DNA of 64,000 nucleotides from Variovorax sp. PAMC 28711 (GCF_001577265.1 NZ_CP014517.1:2950501-3014500), one strand, 5' to 3'. Positions 10,913 to 20,122 are shown, numbered from the stretch's first letter. A program made the numbers and translations. Notes: generated by a model from the letters alone, not told the origin.

Positions 10913-11880
10913 AACGCGCCGAGCACCGCGGCCGCAGGCTGGCGGCCGAAGAGATTTTTCAAGCGGCGCCCCCAGCCGATTTTTTGGGGCGTGAAGCGTT
11001 GCGCCGCACGGTCGCCGCACAGCGTGAGGCTGATCGCCTCGCCGCGCGTGTGCGCCGCCAGCAGGCCGGCCAGCGCGCCGGCGTCTATCGCCCGCCAGGC
11101 CTCCGCCCAGGCCGGGCCGTCGTCGGCGAGGGCTGGACCCCGCAGCGCACCGGCCACCGTCGGCGGTTCGGCAGCGCTGACCGCCTTGCCCGCCGGCAAC
11201 GCGCCGGTGCCGCTCAGCCAGAAGGAATTGATCGGCGGCGCGCCGCGCCGGGTGCGGTCGTCGTTCACGCGCTCGGTGTAGAGCAGCATCTGCATTTCGT
11301 TCTGCAGGCGGCGCAGGGCGCGGGTGCTGTCGGTGGCGGGCGCCCATGGAGAAATCGCGCCGCCGATCACGCGATCGATCGACGCTGTTGCCAGTTGCGC
11401 GAACGGCTTGCCGCGCGCGAGCCACTGGCCCGGTGTGGCGGTTGCGTGCAGCGCGATGCCGTCTTCCTCGAAAAACGGCTGCGCGGCGGCGAGCAGCGCG
11501 GCGGATTCTTCGGCGTCGATACCGATGGCGTCGGGGTCGCCGAGCACGATGTCATCGACCTCCACCCGCCAGTGGCACAGCGTGGCGAAGCCCCAGGCTT
11601 CGGTGTCGTCGGGGTCGGCCAGGCCACTGCGGCGGGCTTCCAGCGCGGCCCAGGGAATGCAGCCATCGGCCGCGGTGATGCCGAGCGCACGCGCCATCGC
11701 GCGTTCGTGCGGGGGTGAGCGGGTGGTGTCGTCCTGCGTGTCGTCGGTGTCGAGCGTGAGGTGCGCCAGCAGCGCTTCGAGGTTGGGCAAACGCAGGCCC
11801 GGGAGGGCGGCCAGGCAGCCAGGCGCATTGCGGCCGGCGAAGGGAATCAACAGGTGATGGGGGTTTGTCGGTTCGGCCAT
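10909..11880 (-). CDS. RpfE-like conserved protein (COG4255 type)
   Basis: 323 residues, no signal peptide or membrane segment. The N-terminus (HLLIPFAGRNAPGC) and the internal INSFWLSGTGAL stretch resemble proteins annotated as RpfE or phosphoglycerate mutase-like in beta- and gammaproteobacteria. In Xanthomonas the rpfE gene also lies beside recJ within the rpf cluster, so the linkage supports the assignment. The biochemical role is not established. The gene is coupled to recJ by an ATGA overlap and is divergent from lolC across only 35 bases. Confidence 0.72.
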   Translation of the reverse strand: MAEPTNPHHLLIPFAGRNAPGCLAALPGLRLPNLEALLAHLTLDTDDTQDDTTRSPPHERAMARALGITAADGCIPWAALEARRSGLADPDDTEAWGFATLCHWRVEVDDIVLGDPDAIGIDAEESAALLAAAQPFFEEDGIALHATATPGQWLARGKPFAQLATASIDRVIGGAISPWAPATDSTRALRRLQNEMQMLLYTERVNDDRTRRGAPPINSFWLSGTGALPAGKAVSAAEPPTVAGALRGPALADDGPAWAEAWRAIDAGALAGLLAAHTRGEAISLTLCGDRAAQRFTPQKIGWGRRLKNLFGRQPAAAVLGAL

Positions 11881-11915
11881 GCGCCTATTGTCCGGGATGC
11901 CACAATTCCCGACCT

Positions 11916-13172
11916 ATGCCTCTCCCTTATGAACTGCAACTCGGCTGGCGCTATACGCGTGCGGGCCGGGCGACGCGGCGCAACGGTTTCATCTCCTTCA
12001 TTTCCGGTGTGTCGATGCTCGGCATCGCACTCGGGGTGGCGGCGCTGATCATCGTATTGAGCGTCATGAACGGCTTCCAGAAGGAAGTCACCGACCGCAT
12101 GCTGGGCGTCATCTCGCACATCGAGATCCTGTCGCGCGACGGCCAGGCGCTGCAGGACATCGATGCCATCGCGGCCGGTGCCCGCAACAACAGGGAAGTG
12201 ATCGGCGTCGCGCCCTTCATCGCCGCGCAGGCGCTCATCGCGCGTGGCGAAGACATGAAGGGCACGCTGGTGCGCGGCATCGATCCCGCGCTGGAACCGC
12301 AGGTCACCGACATTTCGACGACGGCGCAGAAGGGCGCGCTCAACAAGCTGGTGCCGGGCGAGTTCGGAATCGTGCTGGGCGTCGAGCTGGCGCGCTCGCT
12401 TTACGTGCGCGAAGGCGACCAGGTCACGCTGATCGCGCCGGGCGGCCAGGTCACACCGGCCGGCGTGGTGCCGCGCCTGAAGCAGTTCACCGTGGTCGGC
12501 ACTTTCGATTCGGGCCACTACGAGTACGACTCGGCGCTCGCCATGATCCACGAACAGGATGCGCAGCGCGTGTTCCGCCTCGACGGACCGAGCGGCCTGC
12601 GCATCAAGCTGAAAGACCTGCACGAAGCGCCGCGCGTGGCCGACGAACTGGCCGCGACGCTGCCGGGCGCGTTCCTCATTCGCGACTGGACCAAGCAGAA
12701 CAAGACGTGGTTCGCGGCCGTGCAGGTCGAGAAACGCATGATGTTCATCATCCTCACGCTCATCGTCGCGGTGGCGGCCTTCAACCTGGTGTCGACGCTG
12801 GTGATGACGGTGACCGACAAGCGCGCCGACATCGCCATCCTGCGCACGCTCGGCGCCAGCCCGAAAAGCATCATGGGCATCTTCGTGGTGCAGGGCGCGA
12901 TGGTCGGCGTCATCGGCACCGTGCTCGGGCTCGTGCTGGGCCTGGGCATCGCCTACAACATCGACGTGATCGTGCCGGCCATCGAGCATGCGCTGCACAC
13001 CAGCTTTTTGCCGCAGGACATCTACCTCATCAGCAAGATGCCGAGCGACCCGCAACGCGCCGACATCATGCCGATCGCCATCATTTCACTCGTGCTTTCT
13101 TTCGCCGCCACCCTGTATCCGAGCTGGCGCGCCAGCCGCGTGAACCCTGCCGAGGCGCTGCGCTATGAGTGA
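11916..13172 (+). CDS. lolC: Lipoprotein-releasing ABC transporter permease LolC/E
   Basis: Inner-membrane permease that extracts outer-membrane lipoproteins for transfer to LolA. 418 residues. The conserved N-terminus is [15 protein letters not shown]. One membrane helix follows (about residues 22-45), then a large periplasmic domain, then three helices in the FtsX-type C-terminus ending PAEALRYE. The start is the ATG giving MPLPYEL; an upstream in-frame extension has no family character. Only one permease gene accompanies lolD, so the transporter probably contains two copies of this protein rather than a LolC/LolE pair. It overlaps lolD by eight bases. Confidence 0.94.
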   Translation: MPLPYELQLGWRYTRAGRATRRNGFISFISGVSMLGIALGVAALIIVLSVMNGFQKEVTDRMLGVISHIEILSRDGQALQDIDAIAAGARNNREVIGVAPFIAAQALIARGEDMKGTLVRGIDPALEPQVTDISTTAQKGALNKLVPGEFGIVLGVELARSLYVREGDQVTLIAPGGQVTPAGVVPRLKQFTVVGTFDSGHYEYDSALAMIHEQDAQRVFRLDGPSGLRIKLKDLHEAPRVADELAATLPGAFLIRDWTKQNKTWFAAVQVEKRMMFIILTLIVAVAAFNLVSTLVMTVTDKRADIAILRTLGASPKSIMGIFVVQGAMVGVIGTVLGLVLGLGIAYNIDVIVPAIEHALHTSFLPQDIYLISKMPSDPQRADIMPIAIISLVLSFAATLYPSWRASRVNPAEALRYE

Positions 13173-13884
13173 TCAGAAGATCGTGTTTTCGGGCACCACG
13201 CAGCCCTACCTTGCGCCGGTGCTCAAGGCGCGCGGCCTGACCAAGCGCTTCCACGAAGGCCGCATCGACCTGACGGTGCTGCACGGCGTCGACCTCGACG
13301 TGCGCGCCGGCGAGACGCTGGCGATCGTCGGCGCCTCGGGCTCGGGCAAGAGCACGCTGCTGCACCTCATGGGCGGTCTCGATGCACCCAGCAGCGGCAG
13401 CGTCGAACTGCTGGGCAAGGACATCGCGAAGGTCGACGCGGCCGAACAGGGGAGCCTGCGCAATCTGCACCTCGGCTTTGTCTACCAGTTCCATCATTTG
13501 CTGCCGGAATTCAGCGCGCAGGACAACGTCGCGATGCCACTCAAGATCCGCCGCGTCGCGCCCGCGCAATCGGCGGAGGCCGCCGCGCGGATGCTTGCGG
13601 CCGTGGGCCTGGGCGAGCGAATGCAGCACCGGCCGGCGGAACTCTCCGGCGGCGAACGCCAGCGCGTGGCCATCGCGCGTGCGCTGGTGACGCAACCGGC
13701 CTGCGTGCTGGCCGACGAGCCGACCGGCAACCTCGACCGCAGCACGGCCGACGGCGTTTTTGCGTTGATGCTCGATCTCGCGCAGAAGCACGGCACCGCC
13801 TTCGTCATGGTCACGCACGACGAGACGCTGGCGGCGCGCTGCGACCGCGTGCTGCGGCTGGTCGCAGGACGCCTCGCCGACTGA
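13165..13884 (+). CDS. lolD: Lipoprotein-releasing ABC transporter ATPase LolD
   Basis: Cytoplasmic ATPase of the Lol transporter, 239 residues. Walker A is GASGSGKST (residues 56-64), the signature motif is [15 protein letters not shown], Walker B is [12 protein letters not shown], and the H-loop His lies in MVTHDE. The [18 protein letters not shown] stretch is characteristic of LolD. Translation begins inside the end of lolC, which fits equal production. The lolA chaperone gene is found separately at 54266. Confidence 0.97.
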   Translation: MSDQKIVFSGTTQPYLAPVLKARGLTKRFHEGRIDLTVLHGVDLDVRAGETLAIVGASGSGKSTLLHLMGGLDAPSSGSVELLGKDIAKVDAAEQGSLRNLHLGFVYQFHHLLPEFSAQDNVAMPLKIRRVAPAQSAEAAARMLAAVGLGERMQHRPAELSGGERQRVAIARALVTQPACVLADEPTGNLDRSTADGVFALMLDLAQKHGTAFVMVTHDETLAARCDRVLRLVAGRLAD

Positions 13885-13909
13885 ACCCGCGAAGACCGCG
13901 GCCCGCACG

Positions 13910-15172
13910 GTGACCTCCCCGACGCTCGCCCCCGGCCTCAAGGGCTATCCGCACACCGCCGCGCCGCTGCGGCTCGAAGATGTCCGGGCCGCCGGCTGGA
14001 ACGTGCTGGCCGGCGACCTGCCGTTGCCCATCGCGCTGCTCAAGCGCGAAGCGCTCGAACACAACCTGCGGTGGATGCAGGCGCGCGTCGACCAGTGGGG
14101 CATCGGCTTCGCGCCACACGGCAAGACGACGATGTCGCCGCAGCTCTTCAAACGCCAGATCGACGCGGGCGCGTGGGGCATCACCTTCGCCAACGTGACG
14201 CAGCTGGCGATCGGCGTCGCGGCGGGCGTGAGCCGCGCGCTGATCGCCAACCAGGTGATGTCGGTGGCCGACCTGCGAGGGCTCGCGGCCCTGTTCAAGG
14301 CGCACGCCGATCTGCGCGCGCTTTTCCTCGTGGATTCCATCGCCCAGCTCGAACTGATCGAAGCGTGGGCCAAGGCCAACGCGCGAGCACCTGCGTTCGA
14401 GGTGCTGATGGAGATCGGCTATGCCGGCGGCCGCACGGGCTGCCGCACGCACGACGAGGCCGTCGCGCTGGCCGAGCGGCTGCGCGCGAGCCGGGCGGTC
14501 CGCCTGGTCGGCCTCGAGAGCTACGAAGGCACGACGCAGATCGACGCCGATTCGGTGAGCGCGCTGATGGACCGCGTCGATGCGGTGGCGCGTGCCTGCG
14601 TCGAGCGCGGATGCTTCGAGGCCGACGAAGTGATCGTGTCGTCGGGCGGGTCCGCGGTGTTCGACCTGGTCGCGGGTCGGCTGAAGCCCATGCTCGGCAA
14701 GCCGGTGCGCGGCCTGCTGCGTTCGGGCTGCTACATCACCCACGACCACGGCTTCTACGAAGGCACGGTCGCCGGCGTCGAGCAGCGGATCGGGTGTCCG
14801 GCCGGCGAGAGCTTGCGTGCCGCGCTGGAGGTGTGGGCGCTGGTGCAGTCACGGCCGGAGCCGGGGCTCGCGATCCTCGGCGTCGGCAAGCGCGACATTT
14901 CGTTCGACTTGGCGATGCCGGTGCCGATCGCGCGCGCGGCACACGGCAGCCTCGCGCCGAGCGGCGTTCCGGCGGGATGGAAGCTCACCGCGTTGAACGA
15001 CCAGCACGCGTACCTGCGATGGGACGTGGCCGACGAAGCCCATGCGCCGGTCGTCGGCGACCGCATCGGTCTCGGCGTTTCGCATCCCTGCACCACTTTC
15101 GACAAGTGGCACTGGATGCCGATCGTGGAGTCCGACTACCGCATCAGCGACGCGGTGACGCTGCAGTTCTGA
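13910..15172 (+). CDS. D-serine dehydratase/D-threonine aldolase-like PLP enzyme
   Basis: 420 residues with the fold-type III (alanine racemase-like) barrel. The PLP lysine is Lys72 in FAPHGKTTMSP, and the zinc ligands His392 and Cys394 lie in SHPCTTFDKWHW. These are hallmarks of the DSD1/D-threonine aldolase family that breaks down D-amino acids; members in Comamonadaceae are often called amino acid deaminase. The exact substrate cannot be read from sequence. The GTG start gives MTSPTLAPGL. The gene follows lolD by 25 bases and ends four bases from the convergent SDR gene. Confidence 0.84.
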   Translation: MTSPTLAPGLKGYPHTAAPLRLEDVRAAGWNVLAGDLPLPIALLKREALEHNLRWMQARVDQWGIGFAPHGKTTMSPQLFKRQIDAGAWGITFANVTQLAIGVAAGVSRALIANQVMSVADLRGLAALFKAHADLRALFLVDSIAQLELIEAWAKANARAPAFEVLMEIGYAGGRTGCRTHDEAVALAERLRASRAVRLVGLESYEGTTQIDADSVSALMDRVDAVARACVERGCFEADEVIVSSGGSAVFDLVAGRLKPMLGKPVRGLLRSGCYITHDHGFYEGTVAGVEQRIGCPAGESLRAALEVWALVQSRPEPGLAILGVGKRDISFDLAMPVPIARAAHGSLAPSGVPAGWKLTALNDQHAYLRWDVADEAHAPVVGDRIGLGVSHPCTTFDKWHWMPIVESDYRISDAVTLQF

Positions 15173-15176
15173 GCGC

Positions 15177-15935
15177 TCAGGCCGCGATCGAGTAGCCGCC
15201 GTCGACCGGAATCGCGGTGCCGGTCACGAAATCCGACGCGGCGCTCGCGAGGAACACGGCCGTGCCGGCGAGGTCGTCCGGCTGGCCCCAACGGCCGGCC
15301 GGCGCGCGTGCGATCACGCGCTCGTTGAGGCCGGCCACCTGCTCGCGCGCACCGTCGGTCAGCGCGGTCTGGATCCAGCCCGGCAGGATCGCATTCACCT
15401 GGATGCCGTCGGCTGCCCACGAGGCCGCAGTTGCCTTGGTCAGTTGCACGATGCCGCCCTTGCTCGCGCCGTAGGCCGGCGCATAGGGCGCACCGAAGAT
15501 CGACATCATCGAACCGATGTTGATGACCTTGCCGCCGCCGGCAGCCTTCATGAGCGGATGCGCCGCGCGGCTGCACAAGAAGGCGCTGGTGAGGTTGGTG
15601 TCCATCACCTGGTTCCACTCGGCGAGCGACAACTGATCCACCGGCTTGCGCACCGTGCTGCCGGCGTTGTTGACGAGAATGTCGAGACGGCCGCAGCGCT
15701 CGCGTACCGCGTCGAACAGGGCCTGCACCGAAGCCTCGCTCGTCACGTCGACCGACAGCGCGAACGCGTCGCTGCCCAGCGCCCGGAGCGCGTCGACGGC
15801 AGCCGCCGACTTGTCGGCGTTGCGTGCCGCCACCACCACGCGCGCGCCGGCTTGCGCCAGACCCTTCGCCATGCCGAGGCCGATGCCTCCGTTGCCGCCC
15901 GTGACGAGCGCGACCTTGCCTGTCAGATCAAACAT
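15177..15935 (-). CDS. SDR family oxidoreductase (KduD/gluconate dehydrogenase-like)
   Basis: 252-residue classical short-chain dehydrogenase. The cofactor motif is TGGNGGIGLG (residues 12-21), NNAG is present, the catalytic serine sits in NIGSMMS, and YGASK gives the Tyr and Lys. The sequence is closest in feel to 2-deoxy-D-gluconate 3-dehydrogenase and gluconate 5-dehydrogenases, but the substrate is not certain. A GGAGA stands before the ATG. It trails the BatA-like gene on the same strand by 31 bases, yet no functional link to that cluster is evident. Confidence 0.85.
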   Translation of the reverse strand: MFDLTGKVALVTGGNGGIGLGMAKGLAQAGARVVVAARNADKSAAAVDALRALGSDAFALSVDVTSEASVQALFDAVRERCGRLDILVNNAGSTVRKPVDQLSLAEWNQVMDTNLTSAFLCSRAAHPLMKAAGGGKVINIGSMMSIFGAPYAPAYGASKGGIVQLTKATAASWAADGIQVNAILPGWIQTALTDGAREQVAGLNERVIARAPAGRWGQPDDLAGTAVFLASAASDFVTGTAIPVDGGYSIAA

Positions 15936-15966
15936 CCGATGTCTCCGTTGATTGAAAGGAGACAGG

Positions 15967-17010
15967 CTAAAGGATTCGGTTGAACCAGAAGATCGAGAGC
16001 CCCGCGGAGAGCAGTGCGAGCAGCGCGGCGCCGAGCGCGAACAAGGCTGAAATTTCGGTTTCCTTCTTCTCGACCGTGAGCCGCGAACTCAGCGTGTCGT
16101 AGACTTTCTTGAGATCGCCCGCCGTGCCGGCGTAGAAGTACTCAGCCTGCGTCTTGTTGGCCACGGCCTTGAGCGTTTCCTCGTCGAGCCGCACGCGCAT
16201 CGACCAGCCCTCGAAGCCGATCGTTTCGCCGTCGACCGTGCCGATGCCCACCGTGTAAACGCGCACGCCGCGGTCGGCGGCCAACTTGGCCGCGTCGAGC
16301 GGGTCGACGCCGGTGGTGCGCTGGCCGTCGGTCAGCATGATGATCGCGGCCGAGGTGTAGGAGCCCGGCGTCACCGGCGGGGGCGCTTGCTTGGGCGCGG
16401 GCTTGCCGGCCTGGTCGATCGGCACGCCGCGCTGGCGGCTTTGCGCGCCCATCTTGTCGATGTCGATGCCGGCCTCTGGAAAGAGCGTGGCGAGCGACAT
16501 CACGATCCCGTTGCCGGTGGCGGTGCCGCGCTGCAACTGGAACGCGTCGATCGCGGTGTAGAGGTCTTCGCGGTTGGTGGTGGGCAACTGCGCAACCTGC
16601 GCACTGCCGGCGAAGGCGACGATGCCGACCTTCACGGTGCGCGGCAGGTCTTTCAGAAAGCCCTTGGCCGCCTCCTGCGCCGCGACGATGCGGCTCGGCA
16701 GCACGTCGGCGGCGCGCATGCTGCCCGACACGTCCATCGCCAGGATGATGGTTTGCTGGTTCGAGGGCAGCAGCACCACGGCGGTCGGCCGCGCCGCCGC
16801 GACCAGCATCGCGATCATCGCCAGCAAGAAGAGCAGCGGCGGAATGTGACGGCGCACGCTCTGGCCAGCGCCCATCGCCTCGCGCACGATCGACAGGCTG
16901 GCGTAGCGCAGCGCGAGCTTCTTCTTGCGGCGCATGAGCCACAGGTAAAGCAAAACGAGCAACGGCACACCCAAGAGAAGCCAGAGGAATTGGGGCCAGA
17001 GGAAGTTCAT
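15967..17010 (-). CDS. BatA-like VWA domain membrane protein
   Basis: 347 residues. Two N-terminal membrane helices (about 5-26 and 56-74) are separated by a short basic loop, as in BatA. A von Willebrand A domain with MIDAS motif DVSGS (residues 93-97) is followed by a C-terminal membrane helix (about 322-342). A Pro/Lys-rich insert of about 30 residues interrupts the VWA domain around residues 190-215. It overlaps the DUF58 gene by four bases (ATGA). MoxR-DUF58-VWA sets are thought to be chaperone-like modules acting at the inner membrane; BatB, BatC and BatD are absent here. Confidence 0.87.
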   Translation of the reverse strand: MNFLWPQFLWLLLGVPLLVLLYLWLMRRKKKLALRYASLSIVREAMGAGQSVRRHIPPLLFLLAMIAMLVAAARPTAVVLLPSNQQTIILAMDVSGSMRAADVLPSRIVAAQEAAKGFLKDLPRTVKVGIVAFAGSAQVAQLPTTNREDLYTAIDAFQLQRGTATGNGIVMSLATLFPEAGIDIDKMGAQSRQRGVPIDQAGKPAPKQAPPPVTPGSYTSAAIIMLTDGQRTTGVDPLDAAKLAADRGVRVYTVGIGTVDGETIGFEGWSMRVRLDEETLKAVANKTQAEYFYAGTAGDLKKVYDTLSSRLTVEKKETEISALFALGAALLALLSAGLSIFWFNRIL

Positions 17011-18002
17011 GCGAAGGCCTTGATGCTGCCGGCGCCGGCGCGTACCTTGCGTTTGCGCAAGTCGGCGAAGCGCACGATGGCTTCGACGAGATCGTCGTCG
17101 GTGGAAAGTTCGAGCGCATCGACGCCGGCCCGCGCCAGTGCGTCGCGCAAGGTGGTTTCTCGCTCGGCGGCGATGCGCGCAAAGCGCTTGCGAAAGCCCG
17201 CGTCGTGCGTGTCTACCCAGAGCTGCTCGCCGGTTTCGGCATCGCGCAGCGGCACGAGGCCGAGATCGGGCAGCTCGAGCTCGAGCGGATCGAACAGCCG
17301 CACGGCGATCACCTCATGGCGTTGCGCGAGCTGGCCGAGCGGCTTTTCCCAACCCGGCTCGCTGAGGAAGTCGGACACCACGAACACCGTGGCGCGGCGC
17401 GGCATCAGCGTGGCGGCGGACTTCAGCAACTCGTCGAGCCGCGTCATGCCTTTTTGCAGCGGCAGCGCTTCGGCGCGGCGTTCCATGGAATGCAGCAGGT
17501 GCAGCACATGGCGACGTCCGCTGCGCGGCGGAATGACGGCTTCCAGATCGTTGCCGTAGACCAGTGCACCGACGCGGTTGCCATGCCGCGTGAGCAGGCG
17601 GGCCAGCACGCCGACAAAACCGGCAGAGATCTCGCGCTTGGCGCGCAGGCCCGAGCCGAAATCGACCGAGCGGCTCAGATCGAGCACGAACCAGGCGGCC
17701 ATCTCGCGGTCTTCGGTGAACACGCGCACGTGCGGCGCTTGCAGCCGCGCTGTCACGTTCCAGTCGATATGGCGCACGTCGTCGTGCAGCTGGTATTCAC
17801 GCAGGTCGGCCAGGTCGAGGCCGGTGCCGCGCATCAACGTGCGGTAGTCGCCCTGCAGCAGCCCGTCGAGCCGGCGGATCACCGTCCATTCGAGCCGGCG
17901 CAGCGCGCGTTCGGCGCCCATCGCGGGCGCGGCGTCGTTGGCCGCCGCCGGTGCAGCGGCCGCCGCCTCGGGCGTCGGCGTTTTACGCCACCAGCTTTTC
18001 AT
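17007..18002 (-). CDS. DUF58 domain protein
   Basis: 331 residues. The DUF58 signature is present as LREYQLHDDVRHIDWNVTARLQ (about residues 68-89), followed by a VWA-like fold with LDLSRSVDFG in the MIDAS region. No membrane segment. It normally works with the MoxR ATPase encoded upstream and the VWA protein downstream. Its first codons (ATGAAAAGCTGGTGGCGT) are an exact copy of the sequence at the end of moxR, on the far side of the repeat element. The ancestral start therefore probably lay inside moxR. Confidence 0.9.
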   Translation of the reverse strand: MKSWWRKTPTPEAAAAAPAAANDAAPAMGAERALRRLEWTVIRRLDGLLQGDYRTLMRGTGLDLADLREYQLHDDVRHIDWNVTARLQAPHVRVFTEDREMAAWFVLDLSRSVDFGSGLRAKREISAGFVGVLARLLTRHGNRVGALVYGNDLEAVIPPRSGRRHVLHLLHSMERRAEALPLQKGMTRLDELLKSAATLMPRRATVFVVSDFLSEPGWEKPLGQLAQRHEVIAVRLFDPLELELPDLGLVPLRDAETGEQLWVDTHDAGFRKRFARIAAERETTLRDALARAGVDALELSTDDDLVEAIVRFADLRKRKVRAGAGSIKAFA

Positions 18003-18003
18003 G
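17985..18003. repeat. 19 bp direct repeat, copy 1 (start of DUF58 gene)
   Basis: ACGCCACCAGCTTTTCATG on the plus strand, identical to 18113-18131. It contains the first six codons of the DUF58 gene. Read in the moxR frame the same bases give HEKLVA and then an in-frame TAA, which is the expected ancestral end of moxR. Confidence 0.85.
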
Positions 18004-18112
18004 GCTCTTGTCGGGGAACACCGCAGAACCGGCTTTGCCGGGCTGCTGGTGTTGCCCCCTTGAGGGGGAGGCGGCTACACGAAGTGAGCCGCATCGGGGG
18101 TGGGCCATATTC
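18004..18112. repeat. Intergenic repeat element, copy A
   Basis: 109 bp noncoding insert between moxR and the DUF58 gene. Its core (18021-18060) matches 24771-24810 at 36 of 40 positions, in the same orientation. It contains small hairpins (CCGGCTTTGCCGG and CCCCCTTGAGGGGG). It is flanked by exact 19 bp direct repeats and supplies the present moxR stop codon. It encodes no protein, so it would have to be moved by functions elsewhere, like a MITE or REP-type sequence. Confidence 0.72.
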
Positions 18113-19127
18113 ACGCCACCAGCTTTTCATGTTCGAGCGGCTTCGGTGGTGCAGGCACGGCCCGCATGATCTTGTCGATGACGCTGTCGGGCGTGAGCCC
18201 TTCCGAGAGGCCTTCGTACGAGAGCGTGACGCGATGGCGCAGCACGTCGGGCACCAGCGCGGTCATGTCTTCGGGCAAGGCGTAGGTGCGGCCGCGCAGC
18301 AGCGCGAGAGCGCGCGCCCCTTCGGTCAGGTTGATGCTGGCGCGTGGGCTGGCACCGAAGGTGATGAAGCGACGCAGGTCTTTCAGGCCGTGCTTTTCGG
18401 GGTTGCGCGTGGCCGACACCAGCTTGACCGCGTACTGGATGAGCGACGGGTCGACGTACACGCGCCGTGCCTCCGCCTGCAGCGTGGCGAGCTGGTCGGT
18501 GGTGGCGACCGCGCTCACTTCGACCGGCGGGCCGATCACGCGCTGGACGATCACGAACTCTTCCTCGTCGGTCGGGTAGTCGACCAGCACCTTCATCATG
18601 AAACGGTCGACCTGCGCCTCTGGCAGCGGATAGGTGCCTTCGGTTTCGATCGGGTTCTGAGTCGCCATCACAAGAAAGGGGCGCGGCACCTTGTGCGTCT
18701 CGCCGGCGATCGTCACTTGCCGTTCCTGCATCACTTCGAGCAGCGCGCTCTGCACCTTGGCAGGCGCACGGTTGATTTCGTCGGCCAGCAGCAGATTGGC
18801 GAACACCGGCCCGAGCGAGGTGCTGAAGTCACCCGTCTTCTGGTTGTAGATGCGCGTGCCGACCAAGTCGGCCGGCACCAGGTCGGGCGTGAACTGGATG
18901 CGCTTGAAGCGGCCCTGCACCGTGTCGGCCAGCGTCTTGATCGTCAGCGTTTTGGCCAGGCCGGGAACGCCCTCGACCAGCAAGTGGCCGCCGGCGAGCA
19001 TCGCGACCATCACGCGTTCCAGGAAGCGGTCTTGCCCAACGACGACGCGCTTGACCTGATACAGGATCTGCTCCATCAGCTCGGCGGTGGCGGGGGAGGG
19101 CGAGAACGTCGGGTGGTCGGTGCTCAT
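18111..19127 (-). CDS. MoxR family AAA+ ATPase
   Basis: 338 residues. Walker A is GVPGLAKT (residues 53-60), Walker B is LLLADEINRAP, sensor 1 is MATQNPIE followed by GTYPLPEAQVDRF, and the C-terminal lid carries the FGASPRASINL motif typical of MoxR. These ATPases remodel or activate partner complexes and are paired with DUF58 and VWA proteins, as here. The last residues HEKLVA are encoded by the 19 bp sequence that is repeated at the start of the DUF58 gene. Its ATG follows the serine protease gene by 23 bases. Confidence 0.94.
   Translation of the reverse strand: MSTDHPTFSPSPATAELMEQILYQVKRVVVGQDRFLERVMVAMLAGGHLLVEGVPGLAKTLTIKTLADTVQGRFKRIQFTPDLVPADLVGTRIYNQKTGDFSTSLGPVFANLLLADEINRAPAKVQSALLEVMQERQVTIAGETHKVPRPFLVMATQNPIETEGTYPLPEAQVDRFMMKVLVDYPTDEEEFVIVQRVIGPPVEVSAVATTDQLATLQAEARRVYVDPSLIQYAVKLVSATRNPEKHGLKDLRRFITFGASPRASINLTEGARALALLRGRTYALPEDMTALVPDVLRHRVTLSYEGLSEGLTPDSVIDKIMRAVPAPPKPLEHEKLVA
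18113..18131. repeat. 19 bp direct repeat, copy 2 (end of moxR)
   Basis: Exact copy of 17985-18003, encoding the last residues of MoxR. Together the two copies bracket the repeat element in the way a target-site duplication does. Confidence 0.85.
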
Positions 19128-19150
19128 GCGGGGTGATTCCTCGTAGCGTG

Positions 19151-20122
19151 TCAGAACGGGGGCATGCCGGCCGCAGCCGCTGCGTTTTCGATGGGCACCG
19201 CGAAGCCGATGCCGATGAAGGTGCGCTGCTGCGTCGGGTTCAGGATCGCGGTGACGATGCCCAGCACCTCACCGTCCATGTTGACGAGCGGCCCGCCCGA
19301 ATTGCCCGGGTTGGCCGCCGCATCGAACTGGATCAGGTTGCCCAGTTCCTGCTTGCCCTCGGGCGAGCGAAAGGAGCGCTTGAGGCCCGACACGACGCCG
19401 GCCGACACCGACGGGCCGATGCCGAAAGGAAAGCCGACCACCGCCACCTGGTCGCCCGACTGCAGGTCGCCGGTGGAGCGCATCGTGGCGGCCACGAGGT
19501 CGTCAGGGATCTTCTGCGCCTGCAGCACCGCGAGGTCGTTCTCGGGCTGCACGCTGACGATGGTCGCAGTGGATTCGAGGCCGTCGTAGAAGGTGATCTT
19601 GATCTTGTCGGCGCCGGCCACGACGTGCAGGTTGGTGAGGATCACGCCCTTGTCGACGATCACCACGCCGGTGCCGACACCGCGTTCGTTGTCGTCTTCG
19701 GGCTTGGTCTCGGTCGGCTTGCCCTTGGCGAGGTTGCGTCCGCGCTTTTCGGTCTTGGCTTCCGGGGTCGCCTTCTCGGGGCCGTAGCTCACCACCCGCA
19801 CGACCGACGGCCGGATGACGTCGGCGGCCCTGGCGGCGGGGGAGGGCAGGCTGGCGGTCTGCAGCGTGCGCAGCACGGCCGCGTCGATGTCTTTCTGGGT
19901 GAGCGAATGCAGGCCCTGGCGCGGCCAGTAGAAGGCCCCGCCCGCCGCCATGGCCATGCAGAGCAGCAGCAACGTCGCGAAAGTCCAGCGCCCGGGTTGC
20001 CAGCGTGATGCCTTCGGCGCGCGTGCCGTGGCGGGGTCGGCCGGAGCAGCCTGCGACGCTTCGTCCGCGGCGGGCGGCGACGACGTTCGGGGCGAGCGGC
20101 TGTATTGGGCAGGCCTGCGCAT
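19151..20122 (-). CDS. Membrane-anchored trypsin-like serine protease (S1C, no PDZ)
   Basis: 323 residues. A cytoplasmic Pro/Ala-rich N-terminus precedes one membrane helix (about 46-65), which places the protease domain in the periplasm. The catalytic triad is His166 (TNLHVV), Asp196 (ENDLAVL) and Ser275 (PGNSGGPL). A Lys/Glu-rich insert (about 114-146) precedes the GTGVVI strand. The chain stops right after the protease domain, so the PDZ domains of DegP/DegS are missing. The ATG at 20122 has GGAGG seven to eight bases upstream; a TTG six codons earlier is unlikely. It heads the moxR cluster, 23 bases away. Confidence 0.88.
   Translation of the reverse strand: MRRPAQYSRSPRTSSPPAADEASQAAPADPATARAPKASRWQPGRWTFATLLLLCMAMAAGGAFYWPRQGLHSLTQKDIDAAVLRTLQTASLPSPAARAADVIRPSVVRVVSYGPEKATPEAKTEKRGRNLAKGKPTETKPEDDNERGVGTGVVIVDKGVILTNLHVVAGADKIKITFYDGLESTATIVSVQPENDLAVLQAQKIPDDLVAATMRSTGDLQSGDQVAVVGFPFGIGPSVSAGVVSGLKRSFRSPEGKQELGNLIQFDAAANPGNSGGPLVNMDGEVLGIVTAILNPTQQRTFIGIGFAVPIENAAAAAGMPPF

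Noticed and set aside
13910-15172. Reading the PLP enzyme as an alanine racemase
   Set aside because: The PLP lysine lies in HGKTTMSP and zinc ligands HPC are present near the end, which is the pattern of D-serine dehydratase and D-threonine aldolase.
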